Shown here piece after piece: positions 26,135-36,429 of a DNA stretch of 64,000 nucleotides. This stretch comes from Agromyces sp. S2-1-8. Lineage in GTDB: Bacteria > Actinomycetota > Actinomycetes > Actinomycetales > Microbacteriaceae. Every line of letters begins with the position of its first letter. Within the stretch, counting starts at the first letter, position 1. The translations under genes were made by a program, and so were the position numbers. The notes beneath the pieces are model-generated. The model was not told where the DNA came from and did no database searches. It saw only the letters and a list, made by a program, of their open reading frames with translations. Location: contig NZ_JAJOLP010000001.1 of the NCBI RefSeq assembly GCF_021129215.1, positions 2,170,001 through 2,234,000 of the forward strand. Reading direction: 5' to 3'.

Positions 26135-28236
26135 GCTCCCGACTCGCCCGCCTGTTCGGCTCGACCCCCGCCCAGCGCCGCGTGCGCTACGGCGTGCTCG
26201 TCGCCGCCGTGATCGCCGTCCCCCTCGCCGTCACCGGGCTCGTCTCGGGCGCGCTCGGCGGCGCCGACGACAATCTCGAGCAGATCCCCGCCGTCGTCGT
26301 CAACAACGACGAGATGGTCACGATGACCCTGCCCGACGGCACCGAGCAGCCCGTGCTCGCCGGCCGCCAGCTCGTGACCGAGCTCACCGGGCCCGACACC
26401 GCAGGGTTCGAGTGGACGATCTCGAACGACGAAGAGGCCGCCGACAAGCTCGCCTCGGGCGAGGCGTACGCCGTGCTCACCATCCCCTCCGACTTCTCGG
26501 AGTCGGTCACGTCGATCTCGGGGGAGTCGCCGACCCGTGCGAACCTCGACATCCGCACCGACGACGCGCACGGCTACCTCACCGGCTCGGTCGCCCAGTC
26601 GGTGGGCGACGCTATGTCGACCGCCTTCGGTCGCGAACTCACGACCCAGTACCTCGAGGGCTTCTACGGCAACCTCGCCACCATGGGAGGCTCGCTCGGC
26701 GACGCCGCCGACGGCGCCGCGCAGCTCTCGAGCGGTGCGGGCTCGCTCTCGAACGGCATCGGCCAGCTCGCCGACGGCGTCGCGCAGTCGGCCGCCGGTG
26801 CCTCGGATGCCGCGGACGGAGCATCGGCGTACGCCGGTGGGGTCGCCCAGTACACGCAGGGCGTCGACGGCATCGCGAGCGGCCTCTCGAGCTACTCGAG
26901 CGGTGTCGCCCAGTACACCCAGGGCGTCGACGGCATCGCGAGCGGGCTCTCACAGCTCGAGCAGAACACCGACCAGCTGGGCCAGCTCGGCGACGGCGTC
27001 GTGGCGTACACCGGGGGCGTCACGGCGCTCTCGGACAACTATGCCGCGCTCGAACCCGGCCTCCTCGCCCTGATCGACCAGACCATCTCGACCGCGACCG
27101 GCGGAGCCGCCGACTGCACTACGAAGCCGCTGCCGACAGAGCTCACCTCCCTCTGCGAGATGCGTGCGGGCGTCGTCGGCGTCGGCGACGGCGCCGAAAC
27201 CCTCTCGACGGAAGGTGCACCGCTCGCCGCCGGCGGGGCCGGGCTGCCGGCGCTGCAGGAGGGCATCGGCGGGCTCTCCACCGGCGCCGCGAAGCTCTCG
27301 GCCGGCTCGGCCGGGCTTCGCGACGGCGCTGCGGGACTCGCATCGGGCGCGCAGCAGCTCTCGGCCGGATCCGCGGGGCTGAGCGACGGCGCGAACGGCC
27401 TCGCCTCGGGCATCGGCGAGCTCGCCGGCGGGCTCGGCCAGCTCGAGTCGGGCGCCGACGGCGCCGCCGACGGCGCCACGAAGCTCGCGACCGGCGCCGA
27501 CTCCCTCGCCGACGGCCTCGCCTCGGGCGCGAAGGAGGCGCAGAAGCTCGGCGACATCGACGCGGCGAAGACCGCCGACGTCGTCGCAGAACCGGTGAGC
27601 GTCGACACGTCGCGCGAGAACGAGATCGCTTCGACGAGCGAGGTCATCGGCATGCTGTTCGTACCGATCGGGCTCTGGCTCGGCGCGATGGCGCTCTTCC
27701 TCGTGTTCCGGCCGTTCGGCCGCGAAGCGCTGCGCAGCACGGCCTCGACCGGCGGGCTCGTCTGGCGCTCCCTCGCGCGCGCCGGGCTCATCGCGCTCGC
27801 GCAGGCGGTCGCCGTCGTGCTCCTGCTGCACGGCGCCTTGGGCGTCGCATGGAGCCTGCTGCCGCAGACCCTCGCGTTCTCGGCTCTGCTCGCGCTCGCC
27901 TTCACGGCGCTGCACGCGTTCTTCACGGCGTGGCTCGGCCGGGCCGGACTGCTCGTCTCGCTCGTGCTCGTCGCGCTGCAGTTGACGTCGACGGGCGGGC
28001 TCGTGCCGATCGAGGTGCTGAGCGGGCCGTACCAGGCGATCAGCCCGTTCCTGCCGCTCACGTGGGCGGTGCAGGGCATGCAGACGATCGTGTCGGGTGC
28101 GGGCGGGGGAGCCGTCGCGGGCGCGGCCGGCGTGATCGCGCTGTTCGGCGTGATCGGGGTCGTCGGCACCGCGATCGTGGTCGGCCGACGCCGAGGCATC
28201 CGCTCGATCGGATTCGCGGCCGCAGCGCTCGGCTGA
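26131..28236 (+). CDS. YhgE/Pip-family membrane protein
   Basis: This 701-residue protein belongs to the YhgE/Pip family (ABC-2 related; relatives include a phage-infection protein and ESX/T7SS-linked proteins). One N-terminal helix (VLVAAVIAVPLAVTGLVSGAL) precedes a ~430-residue outer region rich in Ser-Gly-Leu-Ala heptad-like units (LSSGAGSLSNGIGQLADG and many more), then about five C-terminal helices. Two near-identical 63-bp units lie inside (26842-26967). The start overlaps the MMPL stop. Co-transcription with TetR and the MMPL-pseudo-ABC protein suggests one envelope export complex (inference). Confidence 0.85.
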   Translation: MSSRLARLFGSTPAQRRVRYGVLVAAVIAVPLAVTGLVSGALGGADDNLEQIPAVVVNNDEMVTMTLPDGTEQPVLAGRQLVTELTGPDTAGFEWTISNDEEAADKLASGEAYAVLTIPSDFSESVTSISGESPTRANLDIRTDDAHGYLTGSVAQSVGDAMSTAFGRELTTQYLEGFYGNLATMGGSLGDAADGAAQLSSGAGSLSNGIGQLADGVAQSAAGASDAADGASAYAGGVAQYTQGVDGIASGLSSYSSGVAQYTQGVDGIASGLSQLEQNTDQLGQLGDGVVAYTGGVTALSDNYAALEPGLLALIDQTISTATGGAADCTTKPLPTELTSLCEMRAGVVGVGDGAETLSTEGAPLAAGGAGLPALQEGIGGLSTGAAKLSAGSAGLRDGAAGLASGAQQLSAGSAGLSDGANGLASGIGELAGGLGQLESGADGAADGATKLATGADSLADGLASGAKEAQKLGDIDAAKTADVVAEPVSVDTSRENEIASTSEVIGMLFVPIGLWLGAMALFLVFRPFGREALRSTASTGGLVWRSLARAGLIALAQAVAVVLLLHGALGVAWSLLPQTLAFSALLALAFTALHAFFTAWLGRAGLLVSLVLVALQLTSTGGLVPIEVLSGPYQAISPFLPLTWAVQGMQTIVSGAGGGAVAGAAGVIALFGVIGVVGTAIVVGRRRGIRSIGFAAAALG
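26842..26967 (+). repeat. 63-bp direct repeat in YhgE gene
   Basis: Two in-frame units 63 bp apart (starting near 26842 and 26905), each encoding GVAQYTQGVDGIASGLS, with only a few silent differences. A recent internal duplication, or conversion, of 21 residues is the likely cause. Confidence 0.75.
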
Positions 28237-28245
28237 GCGAACCCG

Positions 28246-28333
28246 CCGCCGGTCGAGTCGGCGCGCCGGGAGGGTATCGGGGCACCTGCGGTGGTGGTCT
28301 CGCTACGCTCCTCGGGCGCTACTCGACCGGCGG
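28246..28333. repeat. Intergenic hairpin repeat, copy A
   Basis: The outer arms 28246-28258 and 28321-28333 are perfect 13-bp inverted repeats (CCGCCGGTCGAGT and its complement). The core 28296-28328, read on the minus strand, begins GGTCGAGTAGCGC and ends GCGTAGCGAGACC. It matches copies at 36264 and 52664. It lies between convergent YhgE and RidA-like genes and could terminate both. Confidence 0.65.
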
Positions 28334-28338
28334 TGGAA

Positions 28339-28737
28339 TCAGGCGGGCAGCGCAGCGATCGCGCTCACCTCGATGAGCGCGCCCGGCACCCCGAGGCCCG
28401 CGACCGTCGCCGCGGTGACGAGGGGCGGCGCGCCGCCCGTGGCGAGGCGCGGCGCGATCGCACCGTAGGCGGCGCGCAGATCGGCGCCGTCGGCGATGAG
28501 CACGGTCCACTGCACGACGTCGGCGAGCGACGCACCCGCCGCGGCGAGGGCGACGGCCGCATTGTCGATGGTGCGCACGGCCTGCTCGGCGATGTCGCCC
28601 GAGACGACCGAGCCCGTCTCGTCGACGCCGTTCTGGCCGCCGAGGTAGACGGTCGTCGCGCCGGCGGGAACGATCGCGACGTGGCTGAACGCCGGGCTCA
28701 CGACGAGCCCGTCTGGCTGGAGGCGTTGGATGTCCAT
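28339..28737 (-). CDS. RidA (YjgF/UK114) family protein lacking the key arginine
   Basis: This 132-residue trimer-forming fold is recognised by VSPAFSHVAIVPAGATTVYLGGQNGVDETG, the AVRTIDNAAVALAAAGASLADVVQWTVLI helix region and GALIEVSAIAALP. Canonical RidA deaminates reactive enamines from pyridoxal enzymes using an Arg (position 105 in E. coli). At that alignment position this protein reads Thr (LVTAATV), so it is likely a Rid subfamily without imine deaminase activity. It is a single gene, divergent from otsAB. Confidence 0.8.
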   Translation of the reverse strand: MDIQRLQPDGLVVSPAFSHVAIVPAGATTVYLGGQNGVDETGSVVSGDIAEQAVRTIDNAAVALAAAGASLADVVQWTVLIADGADLRAAYGAIAPRLATGGAPPLVTAATVAGLGVPGALIEVSAIAALPA

Positions 28738-28812
28738 GACCCGATGCTGGCAGGAACCCCCGACATCGGGGTGCGCGTCGACCCGACCGTCCGGCGCATG
28801 CGGGGGCGCTGT

Positions 28813-28818
28813 TAGCCT
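28813..28818 (+). promoter_or_regulatory. Probable -10 box of otsAB
   Basis: TAGCCT (28813-28818), with GAGGAGGG in the short leader about 11 nt before ATG 28849. Confidence 0.4.
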
Positions 28819-28848
28819 GAGGACAGCGCGAGGAGGGACATCCGCTCT

Positions 28849-31095
28849 ATGAACGCCCCCGAACCATCACGCGACGACCTGTACGTCGATGCCGCCTACG
28901 ACATGATCGTGGTCTCGAACCGGTTGCCCGTCGACTACCAGGCGGGGCCCGACGGCGAGACGCAGTGGAAGAGCTCGCCCGGCGGGCTCGTCACCGCCCT
29001 CGAGCCGGTCATGCGCACCGCCGACGGCGCCTGGATCGGGTGGGCCGGCGTGGCCGACCGCGAGTTCGAGCCGTTCGAGCACGACGGCATCTCCATCATC
29101 CCGGTGCCGCTCAGCGAGTCGGAGCTCGAGGAGTACTACGAGGGGTTCTCGAACGACACGCTCTGGCCGCTCTACCACGACGTGATCGCGCCGCCGTCGT
29201 ACCACCGCGAGTGGTGGGACGCGTACGTGCGCGTCAACCGGCGCTTCGCCGAGGCGGCCGCCAGGGCCGCGTCGCCGGGCGCCGTCGTCTGGGTGCAGGA
29301 CTACCAGCTGCAGCTCGTGCCGCGCATGCTGCGCGAGAGCCGGCCCGACCTCGTGATCGGCTTCTTCAACCACATCCCGTTCCCGGCGTACGGCATCTAC
29401 TCGCAGCTGCCGTGGCGCCGCCAGGTCGTCCACGGACTGCTCGGTGCCGACGTCATCGGCTTCCAGCGCGCTGCCGACGCCGGCAACTTCACGCGGGCGG
29501 TGCGGCGGCTCTTCGGCTTCGCGACGCGCGGCAGCGTCATCGACGTGCCCGATGACTCGGGCGAGGTGCGGCACGTCGTCGCCAGGCAGTTCCCCATCTC
29601 GATCGACTCGGCCGGCTTCGAGGAGATCGCCCGCCGGCCCGAGGTGCAGGCCCGGGCCCGCGAGATCCGCGCGAGCCTCGGCGATCCCGAGACGATCATG
29701 CTCGGGGTCGACCGGCTCGACTACACGAAGGGCATCCGGCATCGGCTGAAGGCGTTCGGCGAGCTGCTGCGCGACGGACGCCTCTCGGTGCAGCAGGCCA
29801 CGCTCGTGCAGGTCGCGAGTCCGTCGCGCGAGCGCGTCGAGACGTACCGGCAGCTCCGCGACGAGATCGAGCTCATGGTGGGCCGCCTGAACGGCGACTA
29901 CTCGACGCTCGGCCACCAGGCGATCGCGTACCTGCACCACGGCTACCCGCGCGAGGAGATGGTGGCGCTCTACCTCGCCGCCGACGTCATGCTCGTGACG
30001 GCGCTGCGCGACGGCATGAACCTCGTCGCGAAGGAGTACGTCGCGTGCCGATTCGACGAAGACGGGGTCCTGCTGCTCAGCGAGTTCACCGGCGCGAGCG
30101 ATGAGCTGCGCCAGGCCGTGCTCGTCAACCCGCACGACATCGAGGGCGTGAAGGACGCGATGGTCGAGGCGGTGTCGATGCCCAAGCGGGAGCGCACGCG
30201 GCGCATGCGGGCGCTCCGACGGCGCGTCCGCGACAACGACGTCGCGAACTGGTCGGCCTCGTTCCTGAAGACCCTCACGGGGGCCGGCATCATCGCCCCG
30301 GGCGTGCCCGAGCCGCTCGAGGCGGCCGTCCGTCGCGTCGCCGGCGCCGAGCGGCTGCTCGTGGCACTCGACTTCGACGGCACCCTCGCGCCGCTCGTCG
30401 ACCGTCCTGAAGACGCGAGGGCGACCGGACGCGCCCGCGCCGCCGTCGAGCGGCTCGCGGCGGCCGACGACACCCGTGTCGCGATCGTCTCGGGCCGTGC
30501 GCTCGAGAGCCTGCGCGAGGTCGCCGACCCGCCGCACGGCGCCCTGCTGAGCGGTTCGCACGGCGTCGAACTGCAGCTCGACGGGGGAGCGGTGACGATG
30601 GAGCTGCGCGACGGCGAGCTCGCCGATCTCGAGGAGCTCACCCGCATCCTCGACGAGATCGCCGCGGGCGATGCGGCGGCGTGGGTCGAGTGGAAGCCGG
30701 CCGGACTCGCGCTGCACACGCGCAAGGTGCCCGCGGCCACGGCCAGCGAGTTGCAGCGCGCGGCGCGCGAGCGGGTCGCCGCCGAGCTGCCCGACCTCAC
30801 GATGCGGGCCGGCAAGGGGGTCATCGAGTTCTCGGTGCGGCCGAGCGACAAGGGCGAGGCGCTCATGCGGCTCCGCCAGCATGCGGGCGCGAGTGCGGTC
30901 GTCTACGTCGGCGACGACGTCACCGACGAAGACGCCTTCGCCACCCTCGAGGGCGATGACGTCGGGGTGAAGGTCGGCCAGGGGCGCTCGCTCGCGACGC
31001 ACCGGGTGCGCAGCCCCGAGGATGTCGCGCTCCTGCTCGAGCGCCTCGCCGACGAGCGTGACATCTCGCGCGGGGCCCCATCGCGCTGGCCATAG
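28849..31095 (+). CDS. otsAB: Bifunctional trehalose-6-phosphate synthase/phosphatase
   Basis: This 748-residue fusion makes trehalose from UDP-glucose and glucose 6-phosphate. Residues ~18-480 are the GT20 synthase OtsA (VVSNRLPVDY, the WVQDYQLQLVPRMLR substrate segment, FFNHIPFPAYGIYSQLPWR, GVDRLDYTKGI, ALRDGMNLVAKEYVACR). Residues ~500-745 are a HAD phosphatase OtsB (LVALDFDGTLAPLVD; SGRALE; KGVIEFSVRPSDKGEAL; VYVGDDVTDEDAF). All catalytic motifs of both halves are present. Many actinobacteria encode the halves separately; the fused form couples the two steps. The stop codon TAG is part of the ilvD promoter box. Confidence 0.93.
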   Translation: MNAPEPSRDDLYVDAAYDMIVVSNRLPVDYQAGPDGETQWKSSPGGLVTALEPVMRTADGAWIGWAGVADREFEPFEHDGISIIPVPLSESELEEYYEGFSNDTLWPLYHDVIAPPSYHREWWDAYVRVNRRFAEAAARAASPGAVVWVQDYQLQLVPRMLRESRPDLVIGFFNHIPFPAYGIYSQLPWRRQVVHGLLGADVIGFQRAADAGNFTRAVRRLFGFATRGSVIDVPDDSGEVRHVVARQFPISIDSAGFEEIARRPEVQARAREIRASLGDPETIMLGVDRLDYTKGIRHRLKAFGELLRDGRLSVQQATLVQVASPSRERVETYRQLRDEIELMVGRLNGDYSTLGHQAIAYLHHGYPREEMVALYLAADVMLVTALRDGMNLVAKEYVACRFDEDGVLLLSEFTGASDELRQAVLVNPHDIEGVKDAMVEAVSMPKRERTRRMRALRRRVRDNDVANWSASFLKTLTGAGIIAPGVPEPLEAAVRRVAGAERLLVALDFDGTLAPLVDRPEDARATGRARAAVERLAAADDTRVAIVSGRALESLREVADPPHGALLSGSHGVELQLDGGAVTMELRDGELADLEELTRILDEIAAGDAAAWVEWKPAGLALHTRKVPAATASELQRAARERVAAELPDLTMRAGKGVIEFSVRPSDKGEALMRLRQHAGASAVVYVGDDVTDEDAFATLEGDDVGVKVGQGRSLATHRVRSPEDVALLLERLADERDISRGAPSRWP

Positions 31096-31105
31096 ACTCG
31101 ATGCA
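31093..31105 (+). promoter_or_regulatory. Leaderless-type promoter of ilvD overlapping the otsAB stop
   Basis: TAGACT (31093-31098) begins with the otsAB stop codon; 6 nt then separate it from ATG 31105. No ribosome site is present. Confidence 0.55.
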
Positions 31106-32799
31106 TGTCGGAGTTCGATCCCAAACCGCGTAGTCGTACCGTCACCGATGGCATCGAGGCCATGACGAGCCGGGGCATGCTCCGCGCCGTCGGCATGGGC
31201 GATGCCGACTGGGACAAGCCGCAGATCGGCATCGCGAGCTCGTGGAACGAGATCACCCCCTGCAACCTCTCGCTCGGCCGCCTCGCGCAGGCCGCGAAGG
31301 AGGGCGTGCACGGCGGCGGCGGCTACCCGCTGCAGTTCGGCACCGTCTCGGTCTCCGACGGCATCTCGATGGGGCACGAGGGCATGCACTTCTCGCTCGT
31401 CTCGCGCGAGGTCATCGCCGACTCGGTCGAGGTCGTCATGCAGGCCGAGCGCCTCGACGGCTCGGTGCTGCTCGCCGGCTGCGACAAGTCGATCCCCGGC
31501 ATGCTCATGGCGGCCGCCCGCCTCGACCTCGCGAGCGTCTTCCTCTACGCCGGCTCGATCGCGCCCGGTTGGGTGCGCCTCTCCGACGGCACCGAGAAGG
31601 ACATCACGATCATCGACTCGTTCGAGGCGGTCGGCGCGGTCAAGGCCGGCACCATGAGCGAGGCCGATGCGAAGCGCATCGAGTGCGCCTTCGCGCCCGG
31701 CGAGGGCGCCTGCGGCGGCATGTACACCGCGAACACGATGGCGTCGGTCGCCGAGGCGCTCGGGCTCTCGCTGCCCGGCTCCGCCTCGCCGGCGTCGGCC
31801 GACCGCCGCCGCGACTACTACGCGCACCGCTCCGGCGAGGCCGTCGTCAACCTCCTCAACAAGGGCATCACCGCCCGCCAGATCCTCACCAAGAAGGCCT
31901 TCGAGAACGCCATCGCCGTCGGCATGGCGCTCGGCGGCTCGACGAACATCGTGCTGCACCTGCTCGCGATCGCCCGCGAGGCCGAGGTCGATCTCACCCT
32001 CGACGACTTCAACCGCATCGGCTCGAAGGTGCCGCACATCGGCGACCTCAAGCCGTTCGGCAAGTACGTCATGAACGACGTCGACCGCCGCGGCGGCGTG
32101 CCCGTGCTCATGAAGGCGCTGCTCGACGCGGGCCTCCTGCACGGCGACGTGCTCACCGTCACCGGCAAGACCATGGCCGAGAACCTCGCCGAGCTCGACC
32201 TGCCGCCGCTCGACGGCGAGGTGCTGCACACCCTCGACGACCCGATCCACGAGACCGGCGGCCTCACCATCCTTCACGGTACGCTCGCGCCCGAGGGCGC
32301 GGTCGTGAAGACCGCCGGCTTCGACGCGGCCGTGTTCGAGGGCCCTGCGCGCGTGTTCGAGCGCGAGCGCGGCGCGATGGATGCGCTCACGAACGGCGAG
32401 ATCAAGCACGGCGACGTCGTCGTGATCCGCTACGAGGGGCCGAAGGGCGGCCCCGGCATGCGCGAGATGCTCGCGATCACCGCGGCCATCAAGGGCGCAG
32501 GGCTCGGAAAAGATGTACTACTCTTGACGGACGGTCGATTCTCAGGCGGCACAACCGGCCTGTGCATCGGCCATCTGGCACCCGAAGCAGTCGACGCAGG
32601 TCCGATTGCTTTCGTGCGCGATGGTGATCTGATTCGGGTCGATATCGCAGCCCGGTCCATCGACCTACTTGTCGACGAGGCCGAGCTGGCTGCCCGCCGT
32701 GAGGGCTGGGCTCCGCTTCCTCCGCGCTACACCCGAGGCGTTCTCGCGAAGTACTCCAAGCTCGTGCGCTCCGCTGCCGAAGGCGCGACGACGGGCTGA
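31105..32799 (+). CDS. ilvD: Dihydroxy-acid dehydratase
   Basis: This 564-residue Fe-S enzyme of valine/isoleucine synthesis converts 2,3-dihydroxy acids to 2-keto acids. Cluster cysteines are in [19 protein letters not shown] and [14 protein letters not shown]. Length is normal. It is leaderless-type. From about 32495 to the stop, codon use changes sharply: GGA AAA GAT GTA CTA CTC TTG, TCA, GGT, CTT and CCT codons replace the near-exclusive G/C-ending codons before it, while the protein motif [23 protein letters not shown] stays intact. This looks like a recombinant 3' end from a lower-GC donor. ilvB follows after 45 nt. Confidence 0.95.
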   Translation: MSEFDPKPRSRTVTDGIEAMTSRGMLRAVGMGDADWDKPQIGIASSWNEITPCNLSLGRLAQAAKEGVHGGGGYPLQFGTVSVSDGISMGHEGMHFSLVSREVIADSVEVVMQAERLDGSVLLAGCDKSIPGMLMAAARLDLASVFLYAGSIAPGWVRLSDGTEKDITIIDSFEAVGAVKAGTMSEADAKRIECAFAPGEGACGGMYTANTMASVAEALGLSLPGSASPASADRRRDYYAHRSGEAVVNLLNKGITARQILTKKAFENAIAVGMALGGSTNIVLHLLAIAREAEVDLTLDDFNRIGSKVPHIGDLKPFGKYVMNDVDRRGGVPVLMKALLDAGLLHGDVLTVTGKTMAENLAELDLPPLDGEVLHTLDDPIHETGGLTILHGTLAPEGAVVKTAGFDAAVFEGPARVFERERGAMDALTNGEIKHGDVVVIRYEGPKGGPGMREMLAITAAIKGAGLGKDVLLLTDGRFSGGTTGLCIGHLAPEAVDAGPIAFVRDGDLIRVDIAARSIDLLVDEAELAARREGWAPLPPRYTRGVLAKYSKLVRSAAEGATTG

Positions 32800-32844
32800 G
32801 TGCTGCGCACCCTTCGCAATCACCGTCCACCAGATAGGAACCGC

Positions 32845-34647
32845 ATGCCCACGGAATCGTCCCCCGTGCCGACGCCTGCGGCCGTGCCGTCCGCTGCACC
32901 CGTGGAGATCACGGGTGCCGAGGCGGTCGTCCGTTCGCTCGAACTGCTCGGCATCACCGACGTCTTCGGACTCCCGGGCGGGGCCATCCTGCCCGTCTAC
33001 GACCCGCTCTTCGAGAGCAAGAAGCTCCGCCACATCCTCGTCCGTCACGAGCAGGGCGGCGGCCACGCCGCCCAGGGCTACGCGTCGTCGAGCGGCCGAC
33101 TCGGCGTCACGATCGCCACGTCGGGGCCCGGCGCGACGAACCTCGTCACCGCCATCGCCGACGCGCACATGGACTCGGTGCCGCTGCTCGCGATCACCGG
33201 CCAGGTGTTCTCGACGCTCATGGGCACCGACGCCTTCCAGGAGGCCGACATCGTCGGCATCACGATGCCGATCACGAAGCACTCCTTCCTCGTGAAGAAG
33301 GCGGAGGACATCCCCGCCACGATCGCCGCGGCCGTGCACATCGCCACGACGGGCCGGCCCGGCCCCGTGCTCGTCGACATCACGAAGGACGCCCAGCAGG
33401 CGAAGTTCCCCTTCCGATGGCCGCCGAAGGTCGAACTGCCCGGCTACCGCCCGATCACGAAGGCGCACGGCAAGCAGGTCACCGCCGCAGCCCAGCTGAT
33501 CGCGGCGGCCAGGCGCCCGGTGCTCTACGTCGGCGGCGGCGTCATCCGCGCCCGCGCCTCCGAAGAGCTGCTCGCGCTCGCCGAGACGACGAAGGCCCCG
33601 GTCGTCACGACGCTCATGGCCCGCGGCGCCTTCCCCGACTCGCACCCGCAGCACCTCGGCATGCCCGGCATGCACGGCACCGTGCCCGCGGTGCTCGCGC
33701 TGCAGGAGTCCGACCTCATCGTCGCCCTCGGTGCGCGCTTCGACGACCGGGTCACCGGCAAGGCCGCGCTGTTCGCCCCCGATGCGAAGGTCGTGCACGT
33801 CGACATCGACCCCGCCGAGATCTCCAAGATCCGCACGGCCGACGTGCCGATCGTGGGCGACCTGAAAGAGGTGCTCGTCGACCTCGGCGCCGCCTACCGC
33901 GACGCGATCCGCGCGACGACGCCCGACCTCGACGAGTGGTGGGCGACGCTCGACGGGCTCCGCAACGAGTACCCGCTCGGCTACTCCGAGCCGAGCGACG
34001 GACTGCTCGCCCCGCAGTACGTGATCGAGCGCATCGGCGAGCTCACCGGCCCCGAGGGCGTCTACGCCGCGGGCGTCGGCCAGCACCAGATGTGGGCGGC
34101 CCAGTTCATCAAGTACGAGCGCCCCAACTCGTGGCTCAACTCCGGCGGCGCCGGCACGATGGGCTACGCGGTGCCCGCGGCGATGGGAGCGAAGGTCGCG
34201 CAGCCCGACCGCGACGTCTGGGCGATCGACGGCGACGGCTGCTTCCAGATGACGAACCAGGAGCTCGCGACGTGCGCCCTGAACGACATCCCCATCAAGG
34301 TCGCGGTCATCAACAACTCCTCGCTCGGCATGGTGCGCCAGTGGCAGACCCTGTTCTACGACGGCCGGTACTCGAACACCGACCTCAACACGGGGCACGA
34401 CACCGTTCGCATCCCCGACTTCGTGAAGCTCGCCGAGGCGTACGGCGCCCTCGGCATCCGCGTCACGAAGAAAGAGGAGGTCGACGACGCGATCAAGCTC
34501 GCCCTCGAGACGAACGACCGCCCGGTCGTGATCGACTTCGTCGTCTCCGCCGACGCGATGGTGTGGCCGATGGTGCCGCAGGGTGTGTCGAACAGCTACA
34601 TCCAGTACGCCCGCGATCACGCGCCGGCCTTCAGCGAGGAGGACTGA
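32845..34647 (+). CDS. ilvB: Acetolactate synthase large subunit
   Basis: This 600-residue thiamine-diphosphate enzyme is the first common step of branched-chain amino-acid synthesis. The [15 protein letters not shown] start, catalytic Glu in [42 protein letters not shown] and the ThDP-binding [15 protein letters not shown]...[13 protein letters not shown] are intact. ATG 32845 has AGGAA at proper distance; ~25 residues of Pro/Ser-rich leader precede the fold. Its regulatory subunit ilvN follows after 2 nt. The first ~90 bp show mixed codon use like the end of ilvD. Confidence 0.96.
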   Translation: MPTESSPVPTPAAVPSAAPVEITGAEAVVRSLELLGITDVFGLPGGAILPVYDPLFESKKLRHILVRHEQGGGHAAQGYASSSGRLGVTIATSGPGATNLVTAIADAHMDSVPLLAITGQVFSTLMGTDAFQEADIVGITMPITKHSFLVKKAEDIPATIAAAVHIATTGRPGPVLVDITKDAQQAKFPFRWPPKVELPGYRPITKAHGKQVTAAAQLIAAARRPVLYVGGGVIRARASEELLALAETTKAPVVTTLMARGAFPDSHPQHLGMPGMHGTVPAVLALQESDLIVALGARFDDRVTGKAALFAPDAKVVHVDIDPAEISKIRTADVPIVGDLKEVLVDLGAAYRDAIRATTPDLDEWWATLDGLRNEYPLGYSEPSDGLLAPQYVIERIGELTGPEGVYAAGVGQHQMWAAQFIKYERPNSWLNSGGAGTMGYAVPAAMGAKVAQPDRDVWAIDGDGCFQMTNQELATCALNDIPIKVAVINNSSLGMVRQWQTLFYDGRYSNTDLNTGHDTVRIPDFVKLAEAYGALGIRVTKKEEVDDAIKLALETNDRPVVIDFVVSADAMVWPMVPQGVSNSYIQYARDHAPAFSEED

Positions 34648-34649
34648 CC

Positions 34650-35159
34650 ATGTCGACCCACGTGCTCTCACTCCTCGTCGAGGACAAGCCCGGCCTCCTG
34701 ACCCGCGTCGCGGGCCTCTTCGCACGCCGCGGCTTCAACATCGAGTCGCTCGCGGTCGGCCACTCCGAGATCGACGGCCTCAGCCGCATCACGGTCGTCG
34801 TCGACGTCGAGGACCTGCCGCTCGAGCAGGTGACGAAGCAGCTCAACAAGCTCGTCAACGTCATCAAGATCGTCGAGCTCGACCCCGCCCAGTCGGTGCA
34901 GCGCGAGCACCTGCTGATCAAGGTGCGCGTCGACAACACGACCCGCTCGCAGGTGCTCGAGGCGGTCAACCTCTTCCGCGCCCGCGTCGTCGACGTCTCG
35001 ACCGACGCACTCGTGATCGAGGTCACCGGCGACTCGGGCAAGACCCAGGCGCTGCTCAAGGTGCTCGAGCCCTACGGCATCAAGGAGATCGCCCAGTCGG
35101 GTCTCCTCGCGATCGGCCGTGGCGGCAAGAGCATCACCGAACGCGTCTTCAAGAACTGA
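34650..35159 (+). CDS. ilvN: Acetolactate synthase small (regulatory) subunit
   Basis: This 169-residue protein has an N-terminal ACT domain (HVLSLLVEDKPGLLTRVAGLFARRGFNIESLAVG) that binds valine for feedback inhibition, and a C-terminal domain starting REHLLIKVRVDN. ATG 34650 lies 2 nt after the ilvB stop with GAGGAGG overlapping the ilvB end, so the two are coupled. Length and motifs are normal. Confidence 0.96.
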   Translation: MSTHVLSLLVEDKPGLLTRVAGLFARRGFNIESLAVGHSEIDGLSRITVVVDVEDLPLEQVTKQLNKLVNVIKIVELDPAQSVQREHLLIKVRVDNTTRSQVLEAVNLFRARVVDVSTDALVIEVTGDSGKTQALLKVLEPYGIKEIAQSGLLAIGRGGKSITERVFKN

Positions 35160-35162
35160 GCG

Positions 35163-35193
35163 CGGATGCCGCGGCACGGCGCCGAGGCATCCG
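35163..35193. repeat. Degenerate inverted pair of the 10-bp word
   Basis: CGGATGCCGCGGC faces GCCGAGGCATCCG (a full GAGGCATCCG at 35184-35193) in the ilvN-ilvC gap. The arms pair with one mismatch. It could weaken read-through between ilvBN and ilvC. Confidence 0.5.
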
Positions 35194-35199
35194 TCATGA

Positions 35200-36255
<1,056 letters not shown>

Positions 36256-36263
36256 CCCACCCC

Positions 36264-36307
36264 GCCGGTTGAGGAGCGCCGGGCGAAGCCCGACGCGTCT
36301 CGAAACC
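36264..36307. repeat. Intergenic hairpin repeat, copy B
   Basis: Begins CCGGTTGAGGAGCGCC and ends GCGTCTCGAAACC, with inner GCGCCGGGC/GCCCGACGC arms. It has the same layout as copies at 28246 and 52664, and lies just after ilvC. Confidence 0.65.
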
Positions 36308-36310
36308 CAC

Positions 36311-36346
36311 ACGGCCCGTCCAGGAATTCCCTCCTGGACGGGCCGT
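36311..36346 (+). terminator. 15-bp hairpin terminator after ilvC
   Basis: ACGGCCCGTCCAGGA pairs perfectly with TCCTGGACGGGCCGT around a 6-nt loop. It closes the ilvD-ilvC operon. Confidence 0.8.
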
Positions 36347-36429
36347 TCGTCGCCGTGCGCGAATGAGCACGAGGAATTCAGCTGCAAACCCTTGCAGTGA
36401 GGCATCCCGACGTGGTCGGATTCGATGCC

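Noticed and set aside
23320..28236. Very long + strand frame overlapping MMPL and YhgE in another phase
   Set aside because: The first part is Arg/Pro-rich shadow sequence; only its final part, from ATG 26131, is the real YhgE gene.
28867..32409. Very long open frame (over 1100 codons) antisense to otsAB and ilvD
   Set aside because: High-GC genes with G/C third positions leave antisense frames open. Its translation is rich in Arg/His/Asp/Val/Glu with no domain, and the sense genes are certain.
32800..32844. Attenuator or T-box leader before ilvB
   Set aside because: The gap is only 45 nt, with no leader peptide rich in branched-chain codons and no T-box sequence.
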